From contig JAGTRK010000001.1 of assembly GCA_018261955.1 (NCBI GenBank), forward strand, positions 1 through 64,000: a stretch of DNA of 64,000 nt, written 5' to 3'. Position numbers and translations under genes: made by a program. How positions within the stretch are numbered: position 1 is the first letter of the stretch; each line of letters starts with the position of its first letter. The stretch comes from Burkholderiaceae bacterium. GTDB lineage: Bacteria; Pseudomonadota; Gammaproteobacteria; Burkholderiales; Burkholderiaceae. This document shows positions 18,862-28,023 of the stretch, in pieces. The notes beneath the pieces are model-generated. The model was given only the letters and a program-made list of their open reading frames with translations, ran no database searches and was not told the DNA's origin.

Positions 18862-20271
18862 TCAATGGGGTTTAAAAGTCACGCGCTCTGGAGGCTGTTT
18901 AAATTCGCCCACAGACGTCCACCAAGGCATCAACAAGAAGAAGCCAAAGTAAATTAACGTACCCACTTGCGCCACGTAACCACCGACAGGGCTTGGCGGT
19001 TTCACACCCAAATAACCCAAAATCAAGAAGTTAATCACGAAACAAATCAACAATCCCATGTGCCAACTTGGACGATAGCGCATTGATTTAACAGGTGATT
19101 TATCCAACCAAGGCAAGAAAAACAATACCACGATGGCCGCACCCATAATCAAGAAGCCCACAAACGCAGATTTCCAAATCAATAACAACAATGCCAAAAT
19201 CACTGCGCCCGCCAATACTTTAATTTTTGATTTTTGTGGCATATTACCACGCAAATACGCCATCACGCCCGCCAACAACGCTAAAGCCACGAATATATAA
19301 CGCAATGGATCTGTCACGGCGCGCAACATCGTGTAGAACGGTGTGAAATACCAAACAGGTGCAATATGTACAGGCGTTTGCATTGAGTTCGCTTGCAGGT
19401 AGTTATTATCTTCGAGGAAATAACCACCGCCTGTAGGCCAGAAGAACACGACTGCAAAGAACAAAAACAAGAACACGGCAATACCAAAGAAATCATGCAC
19501 TGAATAATATGGATGGAATGGAATTCCGTCCAATGGTTTGCCTGAAGCATCTTTGAGTGCTTTAATTTCGACACCGTCAGGGTTGTTTGAACCCACTTCG
19601 TGCAACGCGATGATGTGCGCCACAACCAAACCAATCAGTACCAGCGGTACAGCAATCACATGGAACGAGAAGAAGCGGTTCAAAGTGGCATCGCCAACCA
19701 CAAAATCACCGCGAATAAACACGGATAAATCCGGACCAATCAATGGAATTGTCGAGAACAGATTCACAATCACTTGCGCACCCCAAAACGACATTTGCCC
19801 CCAAGGCAACAGGTAACCCATGAAGGCTTCTGCCATCAATGCCAAGAAAATCAAGCAACCGAAAATCCACACCAATTCGCGTGGTTTGCGATATGAACCG
19901 TAGAGCAAACCACGGAACATGTGTAAATACACCACGATGAAGAACGCAGACGCACCTGTAGAGTGCATGAAGCGCAAATACTTACCACCAGAGACTTCAC
20001 GCATGATGTATTCAACACTGGCAAACGCCACGGGCACACCCGCTGAGTTCAATGAAGCGTCAGGTTTGTAGTTCATTACCAAGAAAATACCTGTGAGGAT
20101 TTGAATGGCCAAAACGACCATAGACAAAACACCAAAGATATACCAAAAATTAAAATTTTTAGGCGCGTAATACTCAGACATGTGTTCTTTGAACATCTTT
20201 GTGAGTGGAAAGCGCTGATCAATCCAGCCAATCAAGCCAGTTGTCTCTGTGTTTGGGTTGTAATCTGCCAT
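18862..20271 (-). CDS. petB: Cytochrome b, bc1 complex
   Basis: The 469-residue polytopic protein holds the two b haems and the quinol-oxidising and quinone-reducing sites. Helices include RFMHSTGASAFFIVVYLHMFRGLLY and FHVIAVPLVLIGLVVAHIIALHEVG with the conserved haem-binding histidines. LLPWGQMSFWGAQV and the quinol-site region FYTMLRAVTDPLRY follow. It is somewhat longer than mitochondrial cytochrome b, as in other proteobacteria. It lies three bases after petA and 18 before petC. Confidence 0.97.
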   Translation of the reverse strand: MADYNPNTETTGLIGWIDQRFPLTKMFKEHMSEYYAPKNFNFWYIFGVLSMVVLAIQILTGIFLVMNYKPDASLNSAGVPVAFASVEYIMREVSGGKYLRFMHSTGASAFFIVVYLHMFRGLLYGSYRKPRELVWIFGCLIFLALMAEAFMGYLLPWGQMSFWGAQVIVNLFSTIPLIGPDLSVFIRGDFVVGDATLNRFFSFHVIAVPLVLIGLVVAHIIALHEVGSNNPDGVEIKALKDASGKPLDGIPFHPYYSVHDFFGIAVFLFLFFAVVFFWPTGGGYFLEDNNYLQANSMQTPVHIAPVWYFTPFYTMLRAVTDPLRYIFVALALLAGVMAYLRGNMPQKSKIKVLAGAVILALLLLIWKSAFVGFLIMGAAIVVLFFLPWLDKSPVKSMRYRPSWHMGLLICFVINFLILGYLGVKPPSPVGGYVAQVGTLIYFGFFLLMPWWTSVGEFKQPPERVTFKPH

Positions 20272-20274
20272 GAT

Positions 20275-20895
20275 TTAAGCTTCGCCTTTCTCATCTTTAC
20301 CAATGATAATCTTGGTGTCTGATACAAACATGTAAGGAGGCACGTCTAAGTTTTGTGGTGCTGGTTTATTTTTAAACACGCGACCAGCCAAATCAAACGT
20401 CGAACCGTGGCATGGGCACAAATAACCGCCTGGCCATGCTTCAGGTAAAGAACCGCCACCACCTTCTTTGAATTTACCTTCAGGCGAACAACCCAAATGC
20501 GTACAAACACCCACCATCACCATCACATCTTTGTGTTCTGGGCGGCAACGGAATTCATTGTTGCAATACTCAGGCAAAGGCATGCTGTATGGTTTTTCAG
20601 ATTTCGGATCCGCCAAGTCATTGTTGTGCGCTGACAGTTTAGCCGTCATTTCTTCGGTGCGGCGCACAACCCATACTGGCTTACCACGCCACTCAGTAAC
20701 GATTTGCTCGCCTGGTTTCAACGCCGCAATATCCACTTCAACTGGAGCACCACCCGCTTTCGCTTTCACAGACGGTGCGAAACTTGCCACCATCGGTGTC
20801 ACAAAAGCTGCTGCACCTAAAGCACTGACACCACCCGTTGCAATTAACAATTTGCGACGTTCCTCGTTCAGCTCTTTTGGATTTTGATCGCTCAT
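20275..20895 (-). CDS. petA: Rieske iron-sulfur protein, bc1 complex
   Basis: The 206-residue protein carries the high-potential 2Fe-2S cluster that takes the first electron from quinol. The cluster-binding boxes are CTHLGCSPEG and CPCHGSTFD. The N-terminus has ERRKLLIATGGVSALGAAAF, a membrane anchor with paired arginines resembling a Tat signal. It is the first gene of petABC and is preceded by a candidate promoter about 130 bases upstream. Confidence 0.97.
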   Translation of the reverse strand: MSDQNPKELNEERRKLLIATGGVSALGAAAFVTPMVASFAPSVKAKAGGAPVEVDIAALKPGEQIVTEWRGKPVWVVRRTEEMTAKLSAHNNDLADPKSEKPYSMPLPEYCNNEFRCRPEHKDVMVMVGVCTHLGCSPEGKFKEGGGGSLPEAWPGGYLCPCHGSTFDLAGRVFKNKPAPQNLDVPPYMFVSDTKIIIGKDEKGEA

Positions 20896-21225
20896 AAACG
20901 ACCCCCATTATGTAAATTAAGTAAAAAAACAAAAAATAAAACAAAATGCGTTGCGTATCAATTTTGAAATCAATTCAGAAACCACAGAAACTGTTTGTTC
21001 ATTTTTCATACACAAATAACCTTGTTATTGTATCGTAAACTTGGCTGTGCTCAAAGCCCATTTACAACGAAACTTGTTGAAACAGGAGAAATTTCATTTG
21101 CTTATGCGCGTTTTGACTCAAAAAAAGATATACTTACCCTGTTGGTTGTTGTAAACAAGTCTGAGATTGGCTCTGTTTTACTTCTGACTTCGGTTTTTTC
21201 AAGACAACAAGACAAAGGAATAGTT
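20896..21225. other. Divergent intergenic region petA / mscL
   Basis: About 330 bases between the petABC and mscL starts. The half nearest petA is very A/T-rich. A candidate petABC promoter sits in it. The mscL side holds an open in-frame stretch with no homology, which I treat as untranslated leader. No RNA gene was recognised. Confidence 0.5.
21027..21054 (-). promoter_or_regulatory. Candidate sigma-70 promoter for petABC
   Basis: On the minus strand TTGAGC (21049-21054) is followed after 16 bases by TACAAT (21027-21032), both close to consensus. A start near 21020 would give a leader of about 125 nt before petA. Confidence 0.45.
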
Positions 21226-21639
21226 ATGTGGAAGGAGTTTAAAGAGTTCGTACTCAAAGGACCCGTCATGAGCTTGGCAATTGGTGTCATCATCGGCGCG
21301 GCATTTGGCAAAATTGTTGACTCGGCAGTCAAAGATTTAATCATGCCGATTATTGGTGCGATTTTTGGCGGTAAAGTCGATTTCACCAATATGTTTGTGG
21401 TCTTAGGTCATACACCTGATGGCGTGCCACACACCTATGACGCCCTAACCAAAGCGGGTGCGAATGTATTTGCATACGGTAGTTTTATCACCGTTCTGGT
21501 CAACTTTGTCTTGTTGGCTTTGGGTGTGTTTATCATCATTAAATTGGTCAACAAGTTATATCAAGAACAAGAAACCGATGCAGGACCCACCGAAGATGTA
21601 CTGCTGTTACGCGAAATTCGTGATAGTTTAAAAAAATAA
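21226..21639 (+). CDS. mscL: Large-conductance mechanosensitive channel MscL
   Basis: The 137-residue inner-membrane protein forms a homopentameric pore that opens under membrane tension to release solutes on osmotic downshock. It begins MWKEFKEFVLKGPVMSLAIG with the N-terminal amphipathic helix, then TM1 (GVIIGAAFGKIVDSAVKDLI), a periplasmic loop, TM2 (FITVLVNFVLLALGVFIIIK) and a charged C-terminal helix. The ATG at 21226 gives the usual family length and has AAGGAA upstream. A stem-loop terminator follows. Confidence 0.95.
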   Translation: MWKEFKEFVLKGPVMSLAIGVIIGAAFGKIVDSAVKDLIMPIIGAIFGGKVDFTNMFVVLGHTPDGVPHTYDALTKAGANVFAYGSFITVLVNFVLLALGVFIIIKLVNKLYQEQETDAGPTEDVLLLREIRDSLKK

Positions 21640-21660
21640 TCTGATGCAATCACTGTCGCA

Positions 21661-21702
21661 AAAAAACCACGCACCACCAACCAAGTGGTACGTGGTTTTT
21701 TA
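21661..21702 (+). terminator. Terminator of mscL (bidirectional shape)
   Basis: ACCACGCACCAC pairs with GTGGTACGTGGT, flanked by A6 and T6. It can stop mscL on the plus strand and also the convergent gene that ends at 21708. Confidence 0.8.
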
Positions 21703-21707
21703 TAGAA

Positions 21708-22334
21708 TCATTGAATAATGCGCACCGTCAACATAGTTTTGACCCCGACGCACTGCTCATCCTGTACGACAAATCGAATGCTCTGTACCGCCTGTTTGAC
21801 CTCAGCCAAATAGTGACTCGTCTCACCTTGTTGATTGACCAAGCCGCGAAACGCCGCCCGACCATCGGCCGTGCGTTCAACCCACACCTTGGCATCCAAG
21901 CCTGCGGGCGCGCGGGCTGATTTGTGCGTGGCACGACAGTCTATCGCAGATGCTTGATTTTTTTCTGTCTGTTTTTCCATACCTTTTTCTACCGTTGATT
22001 GGGCATTTTGCGCGGTCAAATGTTCAGTGGACGGCTCGGTGAGTGACGTGCTTTTTGTTGCGTTTTTTGAACCACTGGCGGTATCCGACAGCGGATGATT
22101 GACACCCATGCGCACAGCTTCTTTGGTATTTGCCGCGGCGTGTTGCTGAAACTCGGTCGAATCCATAGCCTCGGTTTTTTGCATCACGGGGCTTGAGCGC
22201 ACATCCACAGCAAGGTCTGATTCTGAACTCACTCGCTCTACATACGGCTGGGTGCGAGTCAGCCATACATAGCCCAAAATCAAATGAACACCCAAGACCA
22301 CCAACAAAATCCCGAGCCAACGCTTGCGCCGCAT
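21708..22334 (-). CDS. Membrane-anchored protein of unknown function, TonB-like layout
   Basis: The protein of about 208 residues has a very basic start (MRRKRW), one membrane helix (LGILLVVLGVHLILGYVWL), a long polar Ser/Thr/Glu/Lys-rich linker with no predicted fold, and a C-terminal domain of about 70 residues. The domain is LDAKVWVERTADGRAAFRG.. ending VGVKTMLTVRIIQ. The layout recalls TonB-like or DUF3108-type anchored periplasmic proteins, but no family is recognised. The ATG at 22334 lies one base after the SDR stop. ATGs overlapping that gene are possible starts. Confidence 0.55.
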   Translation of the reverse strand: MRRKRWLGILLVVLGVHLILGYVWLTRTQPYVERVSSESDLAVDVRSSPVMQKTEAMDSTEFQQHAAANTKEAVRMGVNHPLSDTASGSKNATKSTSLTEPSTEHLTAQNAQSTVEKGMEKQTEKNQASAIDCRATHKSARAPAGLDAKVWVERTADGRAAFRGLVNQQGETSHYLAEVKQAVQSIRFVVQDEQCVGVKTMLTVRIIQ

Positions 22335-22335
22335 T

Positions 22336-23298
22336 TTATTTCCAAACATCACTCGCCTCACTGTCACTGCGCATGTTCAAAATTTTTGCCCTAATCAGCA
22401 CCTGATGCTGCTCAATAAATTGAATTGCGGATGGGTGCTTGAGCGCGTAGCCCCATGTGCGCAACTTCGCATTGCCAATTCTGCGGGATTCACGCATAAA
22501 ACTCCAACGCATGGCACCCACATTCGATTGCATCTGCGCTCGCGTGATGTACTCAGGTGTGGGTAACCTCAAAATATTTGCGAGTGCAACAAACCACCGC
22601 CCCATCAAAATGGGCTCATCATCACACACATTGATGATACAAGGGTTTTGCGCATACGCATCGTCGTCGCACGACAAAGCATAGACCAACGCGCCTGCCA
22701 AATCATCGGCATGGATATGATTGCTAAAACTGTCTTCTTGGGACAGCATCACGGGCGCGCCCGCCAGCACCGACTGCACAGGCAATCGTTCCAACGCATA
22801 AATTCCAGGTGCGCGCAAGACGCACACCTGCGCACCTATCGCCGCACCCAAACTCGTCCACGCCTGCTCATCCCACACACGTGCTTGCGCGCGTGTTGAT
22901 TGCGGGTTAAGGTTCGTTTGCTCGTCCACCCACGCGCCCGCGCAATCACCATACACCCCCGTTGTGCTGATATACACCAAACGCCTGGGTCGCCACATTT
23001 TACTGTCCAACCACTGCGCCATGACGCGACGCATCCGCGTGGTGTATTTGTCTGTGATTGCTGCATTGGGTGGTGCAGTCCACAACACCGCATCATAATT
23101 TTGCCTCAATGCCGCCAACTGCGCCTCCGTCCATACAGGCGCGTCCAAATCAAAAATCACCACTTGTAAACGCTCATGCGCACTCATGCCGTACGCCGTG
23201 CGCGTGAGTGCCGTCACCTCCCAATTCGACAACAACTCAGGTAAAGCGCGTTGCGCCACATCGCCCAAGCCAATAATCAACAATTTTTGCACACCCAA
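22336..23298 (-). CDS. NAD(P)-binding SDR/epimerase-like protein
   Basis: The 320-residue protein has an N-terminal Rossmann motif (KLLIIGLGDVAQRALPELL), then YISTTGVYGDCAGAWVDE with the SDR active-site Tyr region, and RAPGIYALERLPV. These match extended SDRs such as the YeeZ/NAD-dependent epimerase group. The glycine motif GLGDVA is not fully canonical (GxxGxxG). The substrate is unknown. It precedes the anchored unknown protein on the same strand and is divergent from ssrA. Confidence 0.8.
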   Translation of the reverse strand: MGVQKLLIIGLGDVAQRALPELLSNWEVTALTRTAYGMSAHERLQVVIFDLDAPVWTEAQLAALRQNYDAVLWTAPPNAAITDKYTTRMRRVMAQWLDSKMWRPRRLVYISTTGVYGDCAGAWVDEQTNLNPQSTRAQARVWDEQAWTSLGAAIGAQVCVLRAPGIYALERLPVQSVLAGAPVMLSQEDSFSNHIHADDLAGALVYALSCDDDAYAQNPCIINVCDDEPILMGRWFVALANILRLPTPEYITRAQMQSNVGAMRWSFMRESRRIGNAKLRTWGYALKHPSAIQFIEQHQVLIRAKILNMRSDSEASDVWK

Positions 23299-23361
23299 AC
23301 CCCAAAATCATGCCACCAAAAACCACATCTTACCGCAAAGCCACAGGTCACTCGTCAAATA

Positions 23362-23370
23362 TGCTACACT
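23362..23370 (+). promoter_or_regulatory. Candidate extended -10 promoter of ssrA
   Basis: TGCTACACT is an extended -10 (TG-n-TACACT) about 60 bases upstream of the mature tmRNA 5' end. No good -35 is seen at 16-18 bases, which extended -10 promoters tolerate. The primary transcript would need 5' trimming, as is known for tmRNA. Confidence 0.4.
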
Positions 23371-23430
23371 GCGCCTCTGAACTAACAACAAACACTTTGC
23401 ATTCAACACATCGGGTGCTAAAACGAAACT

Positions 23431-23782
23431 GGGGGCGACCTGGCTTTCGACGTGGGTTGCAGAGCAGAAGAGGGCATGTCGAGGACTGTTCACCTCGTAA
23501 ATCAAACAGAAAAAACTTAAACGCAAACAACAAGCGTTTCGCTTTAGCCGCTTAAGGCTTAGCCGTTGTCCCTAATTGTCTTTGGTTGGGATCGACAACG
23601 TCACTTACAAAGAACCGACGCGGATTGGGTTACTTAATTCACGTTTAAACCCAAGGTAACTCGTGCTGCGCGTGCGTGCTTAACTGGTGCAAACGGCATT
23701 AAATTTAAACAGTTAAGCTAAACATGTAGATCTCCCTGTGAAGGGCTTGCGGACGCGGGTTCGATTCCCGCCGCCTCCACCA
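23431..23782 (+). ncRNA. ssrA: Transfer-messenger RNA (tmRNA)
   Basis: The ends form the alanyl-tRNA-like domain: 5' GGGGGCGACCTGGCTTTCGA and 3' GCGGGTTCGATTCCCGCCGC followed by the discriminator and CCA. GGGGGCG pairs with CGCCTCC (one G-T). The total is 352 nt, and one-piece organisation is evident. The internal reading frame (23523-23555) supplies the degradation tag. tmRNA rescues stalled ribosomes and marks the truncated product for ClpXP. A terminator hairpin follows at 23815 and a decayed integrase beyond it. Confidence 0.97.
23523..23555 (+). other. tmRNA tag-peptide reading frame, ANNKRFALAA
   Basis: After the resume codon GCA the codons read A N N K R F A L A A and then TAA. The last residues FALAA match the ClpX-recognition end of known tags. 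The common betaproteobacterial tag as I recall it is ANDERFALAA. Here the acidic D-E pair is replaced by N-K, making the tag more basic. Confidence 0.9.
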
Positions 23783-23814
23783 AAAACATTATCGAGAACA
23801 TCCGATAATCTCCT

Positions 23815-23848
23815 AAAAACTCCGTAAAATTAACCTTGCGGGGTTTTT
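23815..23848 (+). terminator. Terminator of ssrA
   Basis: AAAAACTCCG pairs with CGGGGTTTTT (one G-T) around a loop of about 14 bases and ends in a T-run. A smaller dyad, ATTATCG..CGATAAT, precedes it at 23788-23809. Confidence 0.7.
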
Positions 23849-23869
23849 CTTTGTCCGACAATCCGAATT

Positions 23870-24240
23870 GCCCGTGACGCAGTTTGTGCAATTGAGTGGA
23901 CTGCGCACAGTGAAATGAACAGATTGTGACCTTGAGAATCGCGAATGACGGTTCGTGGTGAGCAAAACCAAAACTCAGCACCGTGCGGGGCACACGCTAT
24001 CCGCGAAAACCATCGCCCTACTGAACGATTTGCACGCTTTAACGAGGCATTTTAAAATGTGTTTGTATCAACAAAGATGCGCCCATAAGTGACGGCACAT
24101 TGAATGAAGCACTGCGCAGTTTGGGATGGAACACAAAAACCGAGTACACAGGGCAAGCTCAAAGGCACACACCATATCGGCTAAACAGCGAAAAGCACAA
24201 CCCAAAATCATTGAGTACAAAGCGACGATGCGTACGTGAA
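23870..24240 (+). pseudogene. Decayed tyrosine-recombinase (phage-type integrase) fragment
   Basis: Translation in two plus-strand frames gives pieces typical of P4-like integrases. One, starting near 23991, reads HTLSAKTIALLNDLHALTRH (compare the usual PLSxQAxxLLxxLHxLTG). Another, from about 24070, reads APISDGTLNEALRSLGWNTK followed by TEYTG (compare RPMSxNTLNAALRRLGY..MTGHG). The catalytic HGFR block is not recognisable after TG. The two frames, in-frame stops and loss of both ends mark it as a relic. It begins about 90 bases after ssrA, a common integration site for such elements. No intact cargo or repeated att site was found. Confidence 0.65.
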
Positions 24241-24366
24241 GCGTTGCCTTGATGAGTTCAAGGCGCAAGTGGCTGTAACTAAATTTAAGCGTAAAATTTC
24301 GACAATCAAAGGACGAACAATGTTAGATACTAAATTGCCTGCGCCACACCAAATCTATTTAGGCGC

Positions 24367-24390
24367 AAAAAAACCCTCATTTCTGAGGGC
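24367..24390 (-). terminator. Terminator of the DUF3597 gene
   Basis: On the minus strand CCCTCA pairs with TGAGGG around TTTC or its complement and is followed by seven Ts. It lies about 28 bases past the stop at 24418. Confidence 0.75.
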
Positions 24391-24417
24391 TTCGCAAGTT
24401 TCGCAATAAAACGATAA

Positions 24418-24801
24418 TTACGCCAACAAGTTTGCAGGAATGTTACCACCATTCGCTGCGAGTTGTTGCAGTACTGTTTTGTGCAACCATACGTTCATGC
24501 TCGCTGAATCGTCCATCAAGTTCGCTGGGCAATTCAATTCTGCTGCCAATTCTTTACGGTGTGTCAAGCTGCTGTCCATGCCGAGTAATTTCAATAAATC
24601 GACAATCGATGATTGCCAATTTAATGTTTCGCCGTGATTGGCTGCCAATGCTTGTAGTTTACCAACCACATCAACTTCGCTGATGGCCACTTGTACAGGT
24701 GCTTCATACGTGATGTCTGCGGGTGCCGCTTCTGCTGCGACTTCTGCTGGTTTGTCATCGCCAAAACCGAGTTTTGACATAATTGTTCCGAAAATTCCCA
24801 T
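24418..24801 (-). CDS. DUF3597 domain protein
   Basis: The 127-residue protein matches DUF3597: an N-terminal MGIFGTIMSKLGFG, an Ala/Pro/Glu spacer, and a C-terminal domain with VVGKLQALAANHGETLNWQS, SIVDLLKLLGMDSSLTHRKE and LAAELNCP. Some relatives have a LysM-like or periplasmic setting, but no signal peptide is evident here. The ATG at 24801 is chosen because AAGGAG lies seven bases upstream; a slightly earlier ATG would touch the Shine-Dalgarno. It is monocistronic between the integrase relic and the rne terminator. Confidence 0.8.
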   Translation of the reverse strand: MGIFGTIMSKLGFGDDKPAEVAAEAAPADITYEAPVQVAISEVDVVGKLQALAANHGETLNWQSSIVDLLKLLGMDSSLTHRKELAAELNCPANLMDDSASMNVWLHKTVLQQLAANGGNIPANLLA

Positions 24802-24906
24802 TGTCATCTCCTTCAAAAAAAGTGAATGGAAAACCATTGTAACCGATAGTTTTTTCAATTGTGTTACCAAGTGGGTTTTATTTATGCTTTGTTTTGTTTT
24901 TGTTAT

Positions 24907-24941
24907 GAAAAACCCCGCTGATGTTTGTTGGCGGGGTTTTT
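24907..24941 (-). terminator. Terminator of rne
   Basis: CCCCGC pairs with GCGGGG, with flanking A and T runs extending the stem, around a loop of about 12 bases. On the minus strand it lies 20 bases after the rne stop. Confidence 0.8.
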
Positions 24942-24960
24942 AAGAGGCATCACAATCCAA

Positions 24961-27900
24961 TCAATGTTGAGTTTCAACCAATTGCAATGGTTCGTCCACC
25001 GCTTGATTTCTCGGTTTGCGCTCGCGCGGCGGATGCTGGCGAATAGGTGCAACAGGTACAACAGGCGTGACCATAGACGCATCGGTATGCACCAATTCTA
25101 AACCCGCTTGACTCAAAATAGTGTTCAAGTCAAGCTCTGGGGCTAGTGCAACCACGGGGGTTGTTTCAACTTGAGGCACGACCGCAACCGGCTCTGCGAT
25201 GGGTTGCACAACTTGCTCAAGCGTTTCAACCTCAGACACAATGCTCGCAATGTTTTCAACTGGCTCAATCGCTGGCGACTGTACCGCTTCAACCAAAGCA
25301 ATCGTAGGGGTTGAAACTTCTGCTATGACCATGGGTTCAACCGCTGTCTCAACCCCTACCTCAGCCACAGGCGCATGGGTTGCCACAAACGGCGCAACCT
25401 CAACCACCACAGGGATGTGCTCAGACGGGTGGACGTGCTGCACATGACTGACCGCGTTTGCACTGCTCACAGGGGCGGACACTTGAATAACCAAAGGTGT
25501 TAAATCCTGATTTGACGGCGCACCGTGATGACTGTCTTCACGCATGAGTTCTGAAATCGTGCCCGCAGTCGCCGCCATCGCTGGCTCGGCATTTTGCGCG
25601 TGTTCGCGCGGTTCTTTACGTTCTCTACGATCACGGCGATCACGACCTGTGCGGCTGCGGCGTTCTCTCGGCTCTCTGTGCTCTTTTGGCGCGGTAGTGT
25701 TTAATTCGCCATTGTCTTGACTGGTTTCAACCACGCGCGCATCCAATGGCGCAGTGAATTCCGTGTTGACGACTGCGGTGTTCGGCGCAGTAATCTCAAC
25801 CACCACCGGCGCAGATGCCACATCATTCGCCACCACATAGCTGGACTCAGATGCGACGGCTGTGTTTGCTGTGTTTACTTCAGCGCGCTCGTTCGATCGA
25901 CCACCCCGCGAGCCACGACTGCGGCGACTTGGGCGCTCGCTGGTTGGGTCAGTATTTTCATTGTTTGTATTTTCTGCACGCTTGGGGGTGTTCGCAGCAT
26001 TATCTACAGGCTCTTTGACTGGGCGTTCGGTACGCGGTCTGCGCTCCCCTCGCGCTGGACGCTCGGTACGCACGGCTTTATCCGCAGTTTCTCCTTCAGT
26101 TTTTTGGTTGCGCGCTGATTTTTCGGCGTGTTCGTTTTTACCGTCAACGGGCTTATCTGCACGATCGCCACGGTTGTTGCCATTGCGGCGACGGTCGTTG
26201 GTTCTGCGCTCGCCATTGCGATTGCCACCCGTGCCTGTGCGCACAGGACGCTTTTTCACCTCGGGTTCTGGCTCTGGTGTCGGCTCAGGTTGGATGCCAA
26301 ACAGTGATTTGATTTTAGCCCATAGCCCTGTTTTTGGTGCCTGTGCGACCGCGATTACTTTGGGTTTCTCCGGTTGAGGCGCAGGTGCAGGCGCGCTTGG
26401 CGTGATGCCTTTGACGGCCGCTTCGGGGCGGGCTGGTTTTTGCTCATCGCGTTTGGCAGCGTACCCTTCATCTTCGTCGGGTTTCTCAACCTGCGTGTAA
26501 CTCGCAGTCACGAGCTCCAAACGCTCGTCATCATGGCGCATACGATCGAGTTTGTAATGCGGGGTTTCCAAGTATTTGTTGGGAATGAGGATGACGTTGG
26601 TTTTCGTGCGGTGTTCCAACTGGTGCAGTTCCGCGCGTTTTTCATTCAATAAGAATGTCGCCACATCAATCGGTACTTGTATATTCAATGCCGCCGTGTG
26701 CTCTTTCATCGCCTCTTCTTGCACAATGCGCAAGACATGCAGTGCGGTCGATTCGATGTCGCGAATCACGCCCGTGCCGTTACAACGCGGGCAAGTGATG
26801 TGTGAGCCTTCGGACAGCGACGGACGCAAGCGTTGGCGCGAAAGTTCCATCAAACCAAAGCGCGAGATTTTACCCATTTGTACGCGGGCGCGATCGTAGC
26901 GCAGGGCTTCTTTGAGGGTGTTTTCAACGTCTTTTTGATTTTTGGATGACTCCATGTCGATGAAATCAATCACCACCAAACCGCCCAAATCGCGCAAGCG
27001 CAATTGGCGCGCAACTTCTTCGGCGGCTTCAAGGTTGGTTTTGTACGCCGTGTCTTCGATGTCCGAACCACGGGTTGCGCGCGCGCTGTTGACATCCACT
27101 GAAACCAAGGCTTCGGTGTGGTCAATCACAATCGCGCCGCCCGAAGGCAATGGTACGGTGCGCGCATATGCGGTTTCGATTTGGTGCTCGATTTGAAAGC
27201 GCGAGTACAGCGGAATGTCATCGACATAGCGTTTGACGCGGTGCGCATTGTGCGGCATAACCACACTCATAAACGACTGCGCCTGCTCAAAAATCTCTTG
27301 CGTATCAATTAAGATTTCGCCGATGTCGGGTTGATAATAATCGCGAATCGCGCGAATCACCAAAGACGACTCAAGGTAAATCAAGAATGGTGCAGGGTTG
27401 GTGCGCACGCCTTGTGCATCGACATCGGGCTGAGCCGCACCATCAATCGCTTGCCACAACTGCATCAAGTAGTTCATGTCCCATTGCAATTCTTCAGCCG
27501 AGCGACCAATCCCTGCGGTGCGCGCTATCAAACTCATGCCGTTTGGGATGTCGAGTTGACTCATCGCTTCGCGCAATTCTTGGCGATCTTCGCCTTCGAT
27601 ACGGCGCGATACGCCACCGCCACGCGGGTTGTTGGGCATCAATACCAGATAACGACCTGCGAGCGAGATAAAGGTGGTCAGTGCCGCGCCTTTGTTGCCG
27701 CGTTCTTCTTTTTCGACCTGAACAATGATTTCTTGACCTTCAACAATCGCGTCTTGAATGCGTGCTGAGCGCGCATCCACACCCGCCTTGAACAGGCTGC
27801 GCTCGATTTCTTTAAAAGGCAAAAAGCCATGACGCTCTTCACCATAATTGACAAAGCAGGCCTCCAAAGAAGGCTCGACGCGGGTGACCACGCCTTTGTA

Positions 27901-28023
27901 AATATTGCCCTTGCGTTGTTCACGACCTGAGGCTTCGATATCGATGTCGATGAGTTTTTGTCCATCGACAATCGCCACGCGCAATTCTTCTGCGTGCGTG
28001 GCGTTAAATAACATACGTTTCAT
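24961..28023 (-). CDS. rne: Ribonuclease E
   Basis: The 1020-residue endoribonuclease initiates mRNA decay and processes tRNA and rRNA. The catalytic half starts [20 protein letters not shown], has an S1 domain ([20 protein letters not shown]), the metal-binding aspartates in [10 protein letters not shown] and LVVIDFIDM, and the zinc link CPRCNGTG. From about residue 560 the tail is disordered: first basic Arg-rich stretches ([28 protein letters not shown]) likely binding RNA, then a long Val/Ala/Pro/Thr-rich segment. The ATG at 28023 matches family N-termini; an upstream start would add 14 unrelated residues. Confidence 0.95.
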   Translation of the reverse strand: MKRMLFNATHAEELRVAIVDGQKLIDIDIEASGREQRKGNIYKGVVTRVEPSLEACFVNYGEERHGFLPFKEIERSLFKAGVDARSARIQDAIVEGQEIIVQVEKEERGNKGAALTTFISLAGRYLVLMPNNPRGGGVSRRIEGEDRQELREAMSQLDIPNGMSLIARTAGIGRSAEELQWDMNYLMQLWQAIDGAAQPDVDAQGVRTNPAPFLIYLESSLVIRAIRDYYQPDIGEILIDTQEIFEQAQSFMSVVMPHNAHRVKRYVDDIPLYSRFQIEHQIETAYARTVPLPSGGAIVIDHTEALVSVDVNSARATRGSDIEDTAYKTNLEAAEEVARQLRLRDLGGLVVIDFIDMESSKNQKDVENTLKEALRYDRARVQMGKISRFGLMELSRQRLRPSLSEGSHITCPRCNGTGVIRDIESTALHVLRIVQEEAMKEHTAALNIQVPIDVATFLLNEKRAELHQLEHRTKTNVILIPNKYLETPHYKLDRMRHDDERLELVTASYTQVEKPDEDEGYAAKRDEQKPARPEAAVKGITPSAPAPAPQPEKPKVIAVAQAPKTGLWAKIKSLFGIQPEPTPEPEPEVKKRPVRTGTGGNRNGERRTNDRRRNGNNRGDRADKPVDGKNEHAEKSARNQKTEGETADKAVRTERPARGERRPRTERPVKEPVDNAANTPKRAENTNNENTDPTSERPSRRSRGSRGGRSNERAEVNTANTAVASESSYVVANDVASAPVVVEITAPNTAVVNTEFTAPLDARVVETSQDNGELNTTAPKEHREPRERRSRTGRDRRDRRERKEPREHAQNAEPAMAATAGTISELMREDSHHGAPSNQDLTPLVIQVSAPVSSANAVSHVQHVHPSEHIPVVVEVAPFVATHAPVAEVGVETAVEPMVIAEVSTPTIALVEAVQSPAIEPVENIASIVSEVETLEQVVQPIAEPVAVVPQVETTPVVALAPELDLNTILSQAGLELVHTDASMVTPVVPVAPIRQHPPRERKPRNQAVDEPLQLVETQH

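Noticed and set aside
20995-21225. N-terminal extension of MscL
   Set aside because: It adds 77 residues not found in the family. The ATG at 21226 has a ribosome-binding site and gives normal length.
23718-23993. Minus-strand reading frame of about 90 codons ending in a stretch like AAGIEPASASPSQG
   Set aside because: It overlaps the 3' end of tmRNA. Such peptides are common false translations of tRNA-like T-arms, and the frame has no start signal or family.
25717-26377. Overlapping plus-strand frames rich in Arg/Ser opposite rne
   Set aside because: They mirror the low-complexity tail of RNase E on the other strand and have no independent support.
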